Below, one piece after another: positions 16,969-25,793 of a stretch of 64,000 nt of DNA. This DNA comes from an uncultured Ruminococcus sp. (GTDB lineage: Bacteria; Bacillota; Clostridia; Oscillospirales; Ruminococcaceae). The notes beneath the pieces are model-generated. The model ran no database searches. It was not told the origin of the DNA and was given only the letters and a program-made list of their open reading frames with translations. Location: assembly GCA_947627625.1 (NCBI GenBank), contig CANQWR010000001.1:62001-126000 (forward strand), in the 5' to 3' direction. The position numbers and the translations under genes are program-made. Within the stretch, counting starts at the first letter, position 1; every line of letters begins with the position of its first letter.

Positions 16969-18852
16969 ATGTCGGAAGTACAGGAGAAAAGTACGGAAAA
17001 TCAGGAAAAAAACAAACTCACCCTTTTGGAGCGACTAAAAAAATTCAACGAAAGACGGGATAAAAATTCTGAGAAGTTCAGAGGTCTCGGCTTATTCCTC
17101 ATGATATTTTTCCCGTTTTTCATAATAGGTATGGCGGAGACAAATCAGTTCAAGGGAGCAGGAAAATTTTTCGGCTTTGTAGTTGACAGACCTATGGTAG
17201 TGGTTTTTGACGCAGTTGTTGCTATGGTAGTTTTTCTGTTTCTTCTCGCACTGTTCCGAAAAGTCTGGATAGCCGTTGCGGTCCAGAGTGTTATTTACAT
17301 GGCACTCAGCATAACGGAGCTGTTTAAGTACGGCACAAACGGCAATCACCTTATACTGTCCGATATGAAACTCTTTCGGAGTGTCAAAAGTCTTAAATCA
17401 TTTGCCTATATAAAAATAACTCCGCACCTTGTTTTGTGTTGTCTTGTGGTACTTGTTTTTATTTTTCTGGTGTTCTATTTCAACCCGAAAATACCAAAAA
17501 TATCTCCCCTTAAGAGGACAGCGGTTGCACTTTGTTGTGTGACGGTTGGTGTCTGCACGGTTGTCTCGCCGTCATTTTACAACCCCGTCTACAATTTTTT
17601 CAGTCTTGATACGACATCAGCGACAAACGCTTTCTTGCTAAATGAAAAGTTCACAAAGAACAGTTTTCTTGCGTTCATAATAGAGACAGCGTCGGAGAGT
17701 TTTGCGAACAGGCTTGTTGAACCCGACAACTATACGGAGGAGTACGTTGAGGACATAACGGACGTGGACGTTGAAAAGACGGAGGATTTCAACGGCGGTA
17801 AAAAGCCGAATGTGATAGTTATAATGAGTGAATCGTATGCGGATTTCCGTGCCTTTGACGAGCTTGACGTTGACGACGATGTTTACAGCGAATTTGACAG
17901 TGCAGTTGCGGAGGGTTGCGGGGGAATTGCGATAACTCCCACTTACGCAAGCTGGACGGTGCGTTCGGAGTTTGAACTTCTCTTCGGACTTCCTGTCAGG
18001 GGAATAAATACTCCCAATATGCCGCAAAGAGAGCTTGCGGAGCGTGAACAGCCTGCACTTGCACAGTATTATAAAAGCTGGGGTTACGACACAGCCTATG
18101 TCCACCCTTTTCAAAAAACTTTTTACAACAGAAACAGGATATACAGCCAGTTTGGATTTGACAGAATGATTTTCCACAACGATTTGACGGGTGAAAGCGA
18201 TTTTACTGTACCCGTTGAGCATTACGGCACTTATGTGGACGACAGCACGGTTTTTAATCAGCTTCTTGATTTGATAAAAAACGATGATACCCCTATGTAC
18301 ATACACACCACCACTATGCAGAATCATCAGCCTTACAATCAGGGTGAGAACCCCGATGACGAGTTTGGAAACTATCTTCAGTGGATAAAGCACAGCAACG
18401 AGGGTCTGGGCGATTTCCTTGGAGAACTTAAAAAACTTGACGAGCCGACACTTGTCTTTTTTGTGGGAGACCATTTCCCGTCCATGAGGGGCGAGACGAG
18501 TGTTTACGCACAACTCGGCATAAACGGCGAAAACTGCGATATACTCTATCAGCAGAGATATTTCATATGGAGCAATTACGATGCGGACTACTCACAAGTT
18601 CCGAAAAATGAAGTGTCATTTTTCTATATGCCGTATGTGCTGATGAATATAATAGACGCTCCGCACGATGAATTTATAGAAAAAATGATGAATTTTATGG
18701 AGACTCTGCCGGTGTATTCGAGCGACTACGACAGCACTACTCCCGACAACGAGGAGCTTGACGTACTCACTTATGACCGTGTTATCGGGGAAGTGATGTC
18801 GCCGTGTCCGATACCGGAGGGGGAACTCACAAGCAGTGAGCAGGAAGAATAA
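16969..18852 (+). CDS. LTA synthase family membrane sulfatase-fold enzyme
   Basis: A 627-residue protein. The N-terminal ~225 residues hold five or so membrane segments; an extracellular alkaline-phosphatase-superfamily domain follows. Metal and catalytic landmarks are VIVIMSESYADF (metal-binding Glu), SWTVRSEFELLFGLP (the nucleophile Thr position of LtaS), HTTTMQNHQPYN and FFVGDHFPS. Such enzymes move glycerol-phosphate from phosphatidylglycerol to teichoic acid or glycans; the exact acceptor cannot be read from sequence. The ATG at 16969 is preferred over the upstream GTG (16960) because AGGTGA sits 5 bases before it. The next gene follows after 57 bp containing a TAA microsatellite. Confidence 0.87.
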   Translation: MSEVQEKSTENQEKNKLTLLERLKKFNERRDKNSEKFRGLGLFLMIFFPFFIIGMAETNQFKGAGKFFGFVVDRPMVVVFDAVVAMVVFLFLLALFRKVWIAVAVQSVIYMALSITELFKYGTNGNHLILSDMKLFRSVKSLKSFAYIKITPHLVLCCLVVLVFIFLVFYFNPKIPKISPLKRTAVALCCVTVGVCTVVSPSFYNPVYNFFSLDTTSATNAFLLNEKFTKNSFLAFIIETASESFANRLVEPDNYTEEYVEDITDVDVEKTEDFNGGKKPNVIVIMSESYADFRAFDELDVDDDVYSEFDSAVAEGCGGIAITPTYASWTVRSEFELLFGLPVRGINTPNMPQRELAEREQPALAQYYKSWGYDTAYVHPFQKTFYNRNRIYSQFGFDRMIFHNDLTGESDFTVPVEHYGTYVDDSTVFNQLLDLIKNDDTPMYIHTTTMQNHQPYNQGENPDDEFGNYLQWIKHSNEGLGDFLGELKKLDEPTLVFFVGDHFPSMRGETSVYAQLGINGENCDILYQQRYFIWSNYDADYSQVPKNEVSFFYMPYVLMNIIDAPHDEFIEKMMNFMETLPVYSSDYDSTTPDNEELDVLTYDRVIGEVMSPCPIPEGELTSSEQEE

Positions 18853-18861
18853 TTTTTAATT

Positions 18862-18894
<33 letters not shown>

Positions 18895-18909
18895 TCAGGA
18901 GAATTTTTT

Positions 18910-19302
18910 ATGAGAGAAATTTCTACGGGAATAAAGGGCACGGCGGAAATTGCCGTCAAAAAGGAGAACCTTGCGGTTAATGTGGGCAGCGGAAGTCTTG
19001 AAGTCTTTGCGACACCCGCAATGGTGATGCTTATGGAGAAGTCGGCGTGCAACTGTCTTGCGGAGTACCTTGAGGGTGACGAGACTACTGTCGGTACGGA
19101 ACTCAATATAAAGCACGTTTCGGCAACTCCTGAAGGGCTTGAAGTCAGGGCGGAAGCTGAACTCACGGAGGTAAACGGCAGGGAATTTGTCTTTTCCGTC
19201 AGGGCTTATGACAGTGCAGGTCTTATCGGAGAGGGCTTGCACAAGCGTTTTCTGGTCTACGGGGAGAAATTCACGCAGAAAGCTTTGAGTAAAAAATTAT
19301 AA
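18910..19302 (+). CDS. FlK-like hotdog-fold thioesterase
   Basis: A 130-residue hotdog protein with the FlK family pattern: VGSGSLEVFATPAMVMLMEKSA near the N terminus (shown as two blocks, VGSGSLEVFATPAM and VMLMEKSA), HVSATPEG in the middle (catalytic His) and GLIGEGLHKRF near the end. Members hydrolyse acyl-CoA thioesters; FlK itself cleaves fluoroacetyl-CoA, but most bacterial members have unknown substrates. AGGAG lies 8 bases before the ATG. It is probably cotranscribed with the upstream membrane enzyme because no terminator lies between them. Confidence 0.85.
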   Translation: MREISTGIKGTAEIAVKKENLAVNVGSGSLEVFATPAMVMLMEKSACNCLAEYLEGDETTVGTELNIKHVSATPEGLEVRAEAELTEVNGREFVFSVRAYDSAGLIGEGLHKRFLVYGEKFTQKALSKKL

Positions 19303-19349
19303 TTTAGTACGGGGACGTTACTTTGTGGGTGGCTTTGTCCCCCTTGACC

Positions 19350-19640
19350 CCCAAAATTAAAACAGTAGAATTATCATGGGGGGTCTGGGGGGATACTTTC
19401 CCTCAGCGGGGGTTTGGGGGTGGAGCCCCTTGTGGGGGTTCAGGGGGCAAAGCCCCCTGCCCCTTATCGTTCTAATTAAAATACTAAATCTCCAAAAAAT
19501 ATAATTTTAAAAAAATTATTTTTTGGGAAAAGCCCCCTGCCTCTTGTCGTTCTAATTAAAATACTAAATTTCCAAAAAAATATAATTTTAAGAAAATTAT
19601 TTTTTGGGCAAAGCACCTGCCCCTAATCGTTCCCAATAAA
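19350..19640 (+). repeat. Composite intergenic repeat, copy 3 (A + two tandem B)
   Basis: This occupies the 495-bp gap 19303-19797. The left end CCAAAATTAAAACAGTAG then TTATCATGGGG starts at about 19350. A somewhat decayed A module runs to about 19475. Two tandem B units follow: each has CCTGCC, a CGTTCTAATTAAAATACTAAAT block and an inverted repeat (19492-19527 and 19572-19608), 80 bp apart. The remainder (19641-19797) is AT-rich with a TATAAT at 19748-19753 that may be the htrA -10 box; no convincing -35 is seen. Confidence 0.87.
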
Positions 19641-19797
19641 AAATCTTCCGAAAAAATTTCCAAAAACTTACACAAATTATAAACGCTATTGGTAAAACTA
19701 TTCTACAATTTTTCTATGGGCTATCATGAATTTATCACAAAAACGGGTATAATATTTTATAGATTTTAACGAGTCTATAGAAAGTGAGGATTGTTTC

Positions 19798-21180
19798 ATG
19801 CCAGATGATTTTAATTATTTCAGCGATGAAGTCCGTTTCAGTTCAGGCTCTGACGGCGATTCGGGAGACAAAAAGCCCTCTAAACACACGGGTCTCAAGA
19901 TAATAGTCTCAATTCTCTGTCTGGGAATAGTGGGCGGAGTAGTATATCAGGGCGTGAAGTTTATGAACGATACCCCTTTTGACATTGTGTCCGATGAGGA
20001 GGACAGTTTTGAGGAGAGTTACGCAACACCTAAAATTGACCACTCCGAGGAGGGGACAGAACAGCAGACGGAGGAAAATATTTCCCGTGAGAGTGTCTCC
20101 GATATACCAAGTCTTATAGATATAGCTTCAAGAAAGGACGCAAAGTATCTGCCCGACATAGTTGACGAGATAATGCCGTCTGTAGTGGGAATTTCGGCAA
20201 CGTTTGAGTATGTGAACAGGATAAGCCTGTGGGGTTGGGGAGGTATACAGCCCGAGGAGGAGCGAAAGGAAATGACGGGTACGGGCACGGGAATAGTTAT
20301 GACCGATGACGGATATATAGTGACAAATGCTCATGTTGTCTTTGATTCGAGTGATTACGACTGCGGGGAGGCAGTCACGGTTTCGGTGCTTCTCAGTGAC
20401 GAGACGGAACACGATGCCAAGATTATTGCCTATGATGTGGAGACCGATATAGCTGTTCTGAAAATAGACGAAACAGGTCTGAAACCTGCGGAGTTTGGCA
20501 ACAGTGACGATTTGCGTGTCGGGGAACTTGTCATAGCTGTCGGAAATCCTCTCGGCTTTGACCTTTTCGGCTCTGTGACGAGCGGGATAGTCTCCGCTCT
20601 TGACAGGGAGATTTCAATAAATGAGAGACAGATGAGACTCATTCAGACGGACGCTGCGATAAATTTCGGAAATTCGGGCGGTCCTCTGCTGAACAGCTGC
20701 GGGCAGGTCATAGGAATAAATTCCGCAAAGATGTCATCAAATTACGGTTCGGGAAGTGTCGAGGGGCTTGGTTTTTCGATACCGATAAACGAGGCGAAAG
20801 TCATAATAGACGACCTTATAAACAACGGTCACGTCACGGGAAGACCCCAGATAGGAATAGTCGCCGTTGACGTTACGGAGGCTTATTCGAGGTATCTGAA
20901 TATCCCAATGGGAATATACGTCCAGAGTGTTCAGGAGGGCGGTGCTGCCGAGATGGCGGGCATACAGATAGGTGACGTAATTATTGACATTGAGGACGAA
21001 CCCGTCACGACAAATGAAGAGCTGAACGCCGTCAAGAACAGGTACAAGGCGGGGGACACTATAACTCTCACGATTACAAGGGCGGGGCAGGATATGGATA
21101 TAGCACTCACTTTGCAGGACGAAAACGAAAATCTTGCGGAGAATGCCCTTGAAGATCCCGAAAATGCACAGCAGAATTGA
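19798..21180 (+). CDS. HtrA/DegP-type membrane-anchored serine protease
   Basis: A 460-residue trypsin-like S1C protease. A short acidic cytoplasmic tail is followed by one membrane segment (about 33-52) and an acidic linker. The protease domain has catalytic H179 (TNAHVV), D217 (ETDIAVL) and S293 (GNSGGP). One C-terminal PDZ domain (about 350-440) contains GAAEMAGIQIGDVI. It degrades or chaperones misfolded exported proteins at the cell surface. GTGAGG precedes the ATG. A bidirectional terminator separates it from the convergent HD hydrolase gene. Confidence 0.94.
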   Translation: MPDDFNYFSDEVRFSSGSDGDSGDKKPSKHTGLKIIVSILCLGIVGGVVYQGVKFMNDTPFDIVSDEEDSFEESYATPKIDHSEEGTEQQTEENISRESVSDIPSLIDIASRKDAKYLPDIVDEIMPSVVGISATFEYVNRISLWGWGGIQPEEERKEMTGTGTGIVMTDDGYIVTNAHVVFDSSDYDCGEAVTVSVLLSDETEHDAKIIAYDVETDIAVLKIDETGLKPAEFGNSDDLRVGELVIAVGNPLGFDLFGSVTSGIVSALDREISINERQMRLIQTDAAINFGNSGGPLLNSCGQVIGINSAKMSSNYGSGSVEGLGFSIPINEAKVIIDDLINNGHVTGRPQIGIVAVDVTEAYSRYLNIPMGIYVQSVQEGGAAEMAGIQIGDVIIDIEDEPVTTNEELNAVKNRYKAGDTITLTITRAGQDMDIALTLQDENENLAENALEDPENAQQN

Positions 21181-21208
21181 TTTTTTGATTTAATTAAACT
21201 AAATAATA

Positions 21209-21250
21209 AAAAACTGTACGGAGAGAGAAATTCCGTACAGTTTTATTTTT
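21209..21250. terminator. Bidirectional terminator between htrA and HD hydrolase gene
   Basis: The stem AAAACTGTACGGA / TTCCGTACAGTTTT has a short loop, with A-run and T-run flanks, between two convergent genes. Confidence 0.9.
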
Positions 21251-21253
21251 TAA

Positions 21254-21844
21254 TCAGGACTTCAGCCAACCTTTTTTAACAGCGTCCTCTATAACCTGCT
21301 TTATTACATCACCGAGTTCCGGAGCAGAGTCAAAATAGGCGAGATTTCTGTCAGTGACCTGTTTTTGTGATATATCGTGTTCCCTCCAAGAAATTCCCGA
21401 CTTTGAGTAATTGAGCAGAAGAGGCTGCAATCTGTCGAGGAGTGCGGCAAATTTTGCGTCGGGTGTCTGGCAGTCCTCAAACTCACGCCAAAGACCATAA
21501 AATTCCTGTCTCTGGTCGTCGGGGAGGAGTCCGAAAATACGCTGTGCGGACTTCTCCTCACGTTCGGCTTTTGACTTGTAACCCTCCGTGTCGTAGCAGT
21601 AAGTGTCCCCTGCATCAATTTCGACAACATCGTGCAGGATTACCATTTTCATGACGTGCGTAACGTCAACGGGTTCGCTTGAATACTCCGCAAGCATAAA
21701 AGCCATAAGTGACAAATGCCAGCTGTGTTCGGCATCGTTTTCCTTTCTGTCCTCGTGCAGGACGTAAGTCTGCCTGTAGAGATTTTTCATCTTGTCGAGT
21801 TCAATCATAAATTCAAGCTGTTTTTGAAGTCTGTCGCTTATCAT
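21254..21844 (-). CDS. HD domain hydrolase (YfbR/HDDC2-like nucleotidase)
   Basis: A 196-residue HD-superfamily phosphohydrolase. Metal ligands are visible as DAEHSWHLSL (His), then ILHDVVEIDAGD (HD) and a later Asp in LLDRLQPLL. This arrangement matches the YfbR/HDDC2 group, which includes dNMP 5'-nucleotidases; the substrate here is inferred only. The ATG at 21844 is preceded by GGGAGTG at a good distance; a GTG four codons upstream overlaps that site. It lies 48 bp downstream of the SDR gene and may share its promoter. Confidence 0.85.
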   Translation of the reverse strand: MISDRLQKQLEFMIELDKMKNLYRQTYVLHEDRKENDAEHSWHLSLMAFMLAEYSSEPVDVTHVMKMVILHDVVEIDAGDTYCYDTEGYKSKAEREEKSAQRIFGLLPDDQRQEFYGLWREFEDCQTPDAKFAALLDRLQPLLLNYSKSGISWREHDISQKQVTDRNLAYFDSAPELGDVIKQVIEDAVKKGWLKS

Positions 21845-21892
21845 AGAAAAAAACACTCCCTTTTTAATGTTTTTATTTTAATTTAACAAACT

Positions 21893-22600
21893 CTATATCA
21901 CCATTCCGCCGTTCACGGCTATGACCTGTCCCGTTATGTACTCCGCTTTTTCGGACGCAAGAAATGAGACTGTATCGGCTATGTGCTGTGGTTTCCCGAA
22001 CACACCAAGCGGAATATCTTCAAGAATCAAATTCAAATCCTCCCGAGAGAAATTTTTGTTCATATCGGTCATAATGAACCCCGGAGCTATGCAATTCACA
22101 CGGACACCCGACGGGGCGACTTCCTTTGCGAGAGCCTTTGTAAAGCCTATCACACCTGCTTTAGATGCGGAGTAGTCCACTTCACAGGAAGCACCGCACT
22201 GTCCCCACATGGACGAGATATTTATTATAACTCCCGATTTTTTTCTTATCATAGCGGGAATGACCGCACGGGAGCAGTTCAGCGTACCGACAAGATTTAC
22301 TCCCAATATTTTCCGTGAAATTTCGTCACTCACACGGTCAAAGAGTTCTATATGGGAGATACCCGCATTGTTCACAAGGAGGTCTAACCCGTCAACGCTG
22401 TTAAAAAATTCCCTGACCTGTGTACTGGCTGAGACATCAAATCTAACGGCTTTTCCGTGTATTTCGTCTGCAAGGGTTTCGGCTTTCTGTTTTGAGTTAA
22501 AATAATTTACATAGACAAAATAGCCGTCCCTTGCAAGCTGTCTGCAAACGGAACTGCCTATCCCTCCGCAGCCGCCTGTCACGAGAGCAGTTTTCTGCAT
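21893..22600 (-). CDS. SDR family oxidoreductase (FabG-like)
   Basis: A 235-residue short-chain dehydrogenase/reductase. The cofactor loop TGGCGGIGSS, NNAG, the catalytic Ser in NISSMWG and the YSASK Tyr-Lys pair are all present, with the GFIMTDM C-terminal region. It resembles 3-oxoacyl-ACP reductase, but it is not next to fatty-acid synthesis genes, so FabG function is unproven. GAGGGTG precedes the ATG. It is transcribed from its own promoter, which lies back-to-back with that of the UPF0291 gene. Confidence 0.88.
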   Translation of the reverse strand: MQKTALVTGGCGGIGSSVCRQLARDGYFVYVNYFNSKQKAETLADEIHGKAVRFDVSASTQVREFFNSVDGLDLLVNNAGISHIELFDRVSDEISRKILGVNLVGTLNCSRAVIPAMIRKKSGVIINISSMWGQCGASCEVDYSASKAGVIGFTKALAKEVAPSGVRVNCIAPGFIMTDMNKNFSREDLNLILEDIPLGVFGKPQHIADTVSFLASEKAEYITGQVIAVNGGMVI

Positions 22601-22625
22601 ATTTCTGCACCCTCTTTCTTAAAAT

Positions 22626-22654
22626 ATTATATCACACGCCGAAAAATAAATCAA
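22626..22654 (-). promoter_or_regulatory. Promoter for SDR-HD hydrolase genes
   Basis: On the minus strand: TTGATT (22649-22654), 17-bp spacer, TATAAT (22626-22631). Its -35 box lies 9 bp from the -35 box of the divergent promoter. Confidence 0.78.
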
Positions 22655-22663
22655 TAGCACACC

Positions 22664-22692
22664 TTGCAAAGATTTTTTATTTGTGGTATAAT
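22664..22692 (+). promoter_or_regulatory. Promoter for the UPF0291-cdd run
   Basis: TTGCAA (22664-22669), 17-bp spacer, TATAAT (22687-22692), 35 bp before the UPF0291 ATG. Confidence 0.75.
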
Positions 22693-22727
22693 TTCAGTGT
22701 GTAATTATTTTTATGGGGGAGTTAAAA

Positions 22728-22931
22728 ATGGACAAGAAAAAAATCGACAGGATAAACGAACTTGCGAGGAAGTCAAAGACAGAGGGCTTGACGGAGCAGG
22801 AAAAAGCCGAACAGACTGCCTTGCGGAACGAGTACAGGTTTGCGGTGACGGGAAATCTGAAATCAATTCTGGAGAATACATATATACAGACTCCCGACGG
22901 CAAGAGACACAAGGCTGAGAGAAAGAGGTGA
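22728..22931 (+). CDS. UPF0291/DUF896 small protein (YnzC-like)
   Basis: A 67-residue helical, highly charged protein starting MDKKKIDRINELARKSK, with the family core GLTEQEKAEQ, LRNEY and YIQTPDGK. DUF896 proteins such as B. subtilis YnzC are small cytosolic proteins of unknown function, some linked to SOS or translation. The ATG at 22728 is chosen because GGGGGAG precedes it; a frame start at 22713 lies upstream of that site. cdd follows after 6 bp. Confidence 0.88.
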   Translation: MDKKKIDRINELARKSKTEGLTEQEKAEQTALRNEYRFAVTGNLKSILENTYIQTPDGKRHKAERKR

Positions 22932-22937
22932 ACGATT

Positions 22938-23357
22938 ATGATGGACAACTCACAGCTTTATGAGATGGCAATAGAGGCTTCCGAAAACTCCTACAGCGGT
23001 TATTCGGGTTTCAGAGTGGGAGCGTGTCTGCTGACAAAGTCGGGAAAAATTTACACGGGGTGCAATATAGAGAACGTCTCCTATTCGCTGACGATGTGTG
23101 CGGAGAGGACTGCTGTATTCAAGGCGGTTTCGGAGGGAGAATCCGAGTTCAAGGCTATAGCTGTTGCGGGTACGGCGGGGGACAGTTACGACAAACCCTG
23201 TTACCCGTGCGGAGCGTGTTTGCAGGTTTTGAGCGAATTTTGCGGAGATGATTTCAGGATAATACTGTCGGACAGGGAGTACAAATTGTCGGAACTTCTG
23301 CCGTTCAGGTTCACGGAGGACACCATGGTTGAATCGGGAGGAAAAGACGATGATTAA
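22938..23357 (+). CDS. cdd: Cytidine deaminase
   Basis: A 139-residue tetrameric-type cytidine deaminase converting cytidine or deoxycytidine to uridine forms. The zinc site is TMCAERTA (Cys and catalytic Glu) with PCGACLQVL (two Cys). NIENVSYSLT marks the substrate region. The gene is sited outside its common era neighbourhood. The final 8 bp overlap the next gene. Confidence 0.95.
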   Translation: MMDNSQLYEMAIEASENSYSGYSGFRVGACLLTKSGKIYTGCNIENVSYSLTMCAERTAVFKAVSEGESEFKAIAVAGTAGDSYDKPCYPCGACLQVLSEFCGDDFRIILSDREYKLSELLPFRFTEDTMVESGGKDDD

Positions 23358-23934
23358 AAAAATAAACGCTGTCTACACGGAGGAGACTATAAGAGTATAT
23401 CAGGCTTTTAACGCAAAAATTGCGGACGAAGCTGTCAGACTGGGAAAATTCGGGAAGAGTTTCAGCAGGAGCAGAATGACCTGGATAAAACCGTCATTTT
23501 TGTGGATGATGTACCGCTCAGGTTGGGCTGAAAAGGAAAATCAGGAGAGAGTTCTTGCGGTGGACATTTCAAGAGAGGGTTTTGAGGAAATCTTAAAAAA
23601 CGCTGTTTTGTCCAGTTATCACGCCGAAAAGGGCGAATCCCGTGAGGAGTGGAAAGAGAGAGTTGAGAAGTCGCAGGTTCGTTGTCAGTTTGATCCCGAC
23701 AGGGATATTTACGGGAATCCTCTTGAAATCAGGGCTATACAGCTCGGTTTGCGTGGGGAATTTGTAAACAGATATGTTGACGAGTGGATAATAAATATAA
23801 CTGATATTACAGAGGAAGTTAAAAAATTGAAGAGTTTGAGAGACTCCGGACAGGCTGATATTATGGAACTGCCAAAAGAAACGGAGTATCCCGTCAGTGA
23901 CGAGATTAAGAAAATACTTTGCATGGGGGACTAA
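23350..23934 (+). CDS. DUF4291 domain protein
   Basis: A 194-residue protein of the DUF4291 family: INAVYTEETIRVYQAFN at the N terminus, then the strongly conserved SRMTWIKPSFLWMMYRSGW. Its function is unknown; no catalytic motif can be assigned with confidence. The start at 23350 (GGGAGG upstream, overlapping the cdd end) fits the family N terminus better than the frame start at 23329. It ends 2 bp before the TTG of the radical SAM gene. Confidence 0.82.
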   Translation: MIKKINAVYTEETIRVYQAFNAKIADEAVRLGKFGKSFSRSRMTWIKPSFLWMMYRSGWAEKENQERVLAVDISREGFEEILKNAVLSSYHAEKGESREEWKERVEKSQVRCQFDPDRDIYGNPLEIRAIQLGLRGEFVNRYVDEWIINITDITEEVKKLKSLRDSGQADIMELPKETEYPVSDEIKKILCMGD

Positions 23935-23936
23935 TT

Positions 23937-25793
23937 TTGCAGGAAAATATTAAAACAAAAATAGAAAAACATCTGCTTGAAGTGCAGAAGCCGTCAAGGT
24001 ACATAGGCGGTGAAGTCGGGAGCATAATGAAAGACAAGTCCAAAGTGGACGTGAGATTTGCCTTTTGCTTTCCCGACACCTACGACATAGGTATGTCACA
24101 TCTGGGCATGAAAATTCTCTATTCACTCACAAATCAGCGTGAAAATTACTGGTGCGAGAGGTGTTTTGCACCGTCTGAGGACTTTGAAAAGATAATGCGT
24201 GAGAACGACATACCGCTCTATGCACTGGAGAGCCTTGACCCTGTTAAAAATTTTGATTTCATAGGTTTCACCCTCCAATATGAACTGTGCTATACAAATA
24301 TACTGAATATGCTTGACTTGGCAGGAATACCGATACTTGCCAAACAGCGGACGGAAAAGCTCACGCAGATAGTGGTAGCAGGCGGACCGTGCGTGTGCAA
24401 TCCCGAACCCCTTGCGGATTTCTTTGACATTTTCATAATCGGTGAGGGCGAGGAAGTAAATCTTGAACTCATAGACTTGTACCTTGAAATGAAAAAACAG
24501 GGTGCAAACAGGAGAGAATTTCTCCGCAGGGCATCGCAGATAGAGGGAATTTACGTCCCCGAATTTTATGGTCCCGTATATAATCCGAATGGGACTATAC
24601 TCCGAATCGAAACCGAAAAGGGTGTTCCCGAGACTGTACGCAAGAGAATTATAGACGATATGGACAGCGTTTACTATCCAGAAAATTTTGTAGTGCCGTT
24701 TACGGAGATAGTCCACGACAGAGCGTCCGTTGAGGTGCTGAGGGGTTGCATAAGGGGTTGCAGGTTTTGTCAGGCGGGATTTATCTACAGACCTTTCAGG
24801 GAAAAATCCGTTGAAAAAATTTATAAGCAGACAAAAAATCTCTGTGAGAATACGGGTTATGACGAAGTTTCGCTTATATCACTAAGCACAAGCGACCACT
24901 CCGATATTGACCCTATGCTGAATAAGTTAATAGATTATACAGTTGACGAAAAAATAAATCTCTCTCTGCCGTCGCTGAGGGTGGACAATTTTTCCGAATC
25001 ACTTGTTGAAAAAATAAAAAAAGTACGCAAGTCCGGGCTGACTTTCGCCCCCGAAGCGGGTACGCAGAGACTCCGTGACGTGATAAACAAGAACGTCACG
25101 GAAGAGGAGATAATGAACGCCTGCCGTGTGGCATTTGAGGGCGGTTATACGTCTGTAAAACTCTATTTCATGATGGGTCTGCCGACAGAAACAGACGAGG
25201 ATATTGTCGGCATAGCGGAACTTGCACAGCGTATAGTTGATCTATTTTACAGTATGGAGAACAGACCAAAGGGCAAGAGCGTACAGGTTTCTGTGAGTTG
25301 TGCGACATTTGTGCCGAAACCGTTCACGCCGTTTCAGTTTGAACCGCAGGACACCCGTGCGGAGATAGACAGAAAACAGAAACTTCTGCTTAGCTCCGTA
25401 AAGAGCAAGAAGATAAGAGTCAGCTATCACGACTCAAATATCAGTATGCTTGAGGCTGTACTCGCAAAGGGCGACAGGAGGCTCTGCAAAGTCATATACA
25501 GGGCTTGGGAGATGGGTTGTAAATTCGACAGCTGGAGCGAGTATTTTGACTTTGAAAAGTGGCTTGAAGCGTTTGAGGAGTGCGGTGTGAACCCTGAATT
25601 TTACGCAAACCGCAGAATTGATTATGATGAGATCCTGCCGTGGGATATTCTTGATTATCTGGTAGACAAGAAATTTTTTATCCGTGAGAATATGACGGCT
25701 CACAAAGAAAAGACTACTCCGAATTGCCGTGAGAGGTGTTCAGGCTGCGGAGTAAATAAAAAAGTAGGGAGAGAGTGTTTTTGCAAAGATTAA
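23937..25793 (+). CDS. Radical SAM protein, TIGR03960 family
   Basis: A protein of about 618 residues with an N-terminal B12-binding-like region (FCFPDTYDIGMSHLG) and a radical SAM core with CIRGCRFC at about residues 271-278. A Cys-rich tail CRERCSGCGVNKK ends the chain. TIGR03960 proteins are paired in Clostridia with the DUF2344 protein that follows here; their reaction is not established, though the fold resembles tRNA or ribosomal methylthiotransferase-like enzymes. I favour the TTG at 23937, since GGGGGA lies 6 bases upstream and the family begins near LLEVQKPSRYIGGE; the ATG at 23919 lies inside the previous gene. Confidence 0.88.
   Translation: MQENIKTKIEKHLLEVQKPSRYIGGEVGSIMKDKSKVDVRFAFCFPDTYDIGMSHLGMKILYSLTNQRENYWCERCFAPSEDFEKIMRENDIPLYALESLDPVKNFDFIGFTLQYELCYTNILNMLDLAGIPILAKQRTEKLTQIVVAGGPCVCNPEPLADFFDIFIIGEGEEVNLELIDLYLEMKKQGANRREFLRRASQIEGIYVPEFYGPVYNPNGTILRIETEKGVPETVRKRIIDDMDSVYYPENFVVPFTEIVHDRASVEVLRGCIRGCRFCQAGFIYRPFREKSVEKIYKQTKNLCENTGYDEVSLISLSTSDHSDIDPMLNKLIDYTVDEKINLSLPSLRVDNFSESLVEKIKKVRKSGLTFAPEAGTQRLRDVINKNVTEEEIMNACRVAFEGGYTSVKLYFMMGLPTETDEDIVGIAELAQRIVDLFYSMENRPKGKSVQVSVSCATFVPKPFTPFQFEPQDTRAEIDRKQKLLLSSVKSKKIRVSYHDSNISMLEAVLAKGDRRLCKVIYRAWEMGCKFDSWSEYFDFEKWLEAFEECGVNPEFYANRRIDYDEILPWDILDYLVDKKFFIRENMTAHKEKTTPNCRERCSGCGVNKKVGRECFCKD

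Noticed and set aside
17638..18513. 291-codon minus-strand frame opposite the LTA-synthase-like gene
   Set aside because: Antisense shadow; the plus strand encodes recognisable active-site motifs and has a promoter and ribosome binding site.
19476..19608. CRISPR-like array from the tandem B units
   Set aside because: Only two units occur, the spacing sequence is itself repeated rather than unique, and no cas genes are present.
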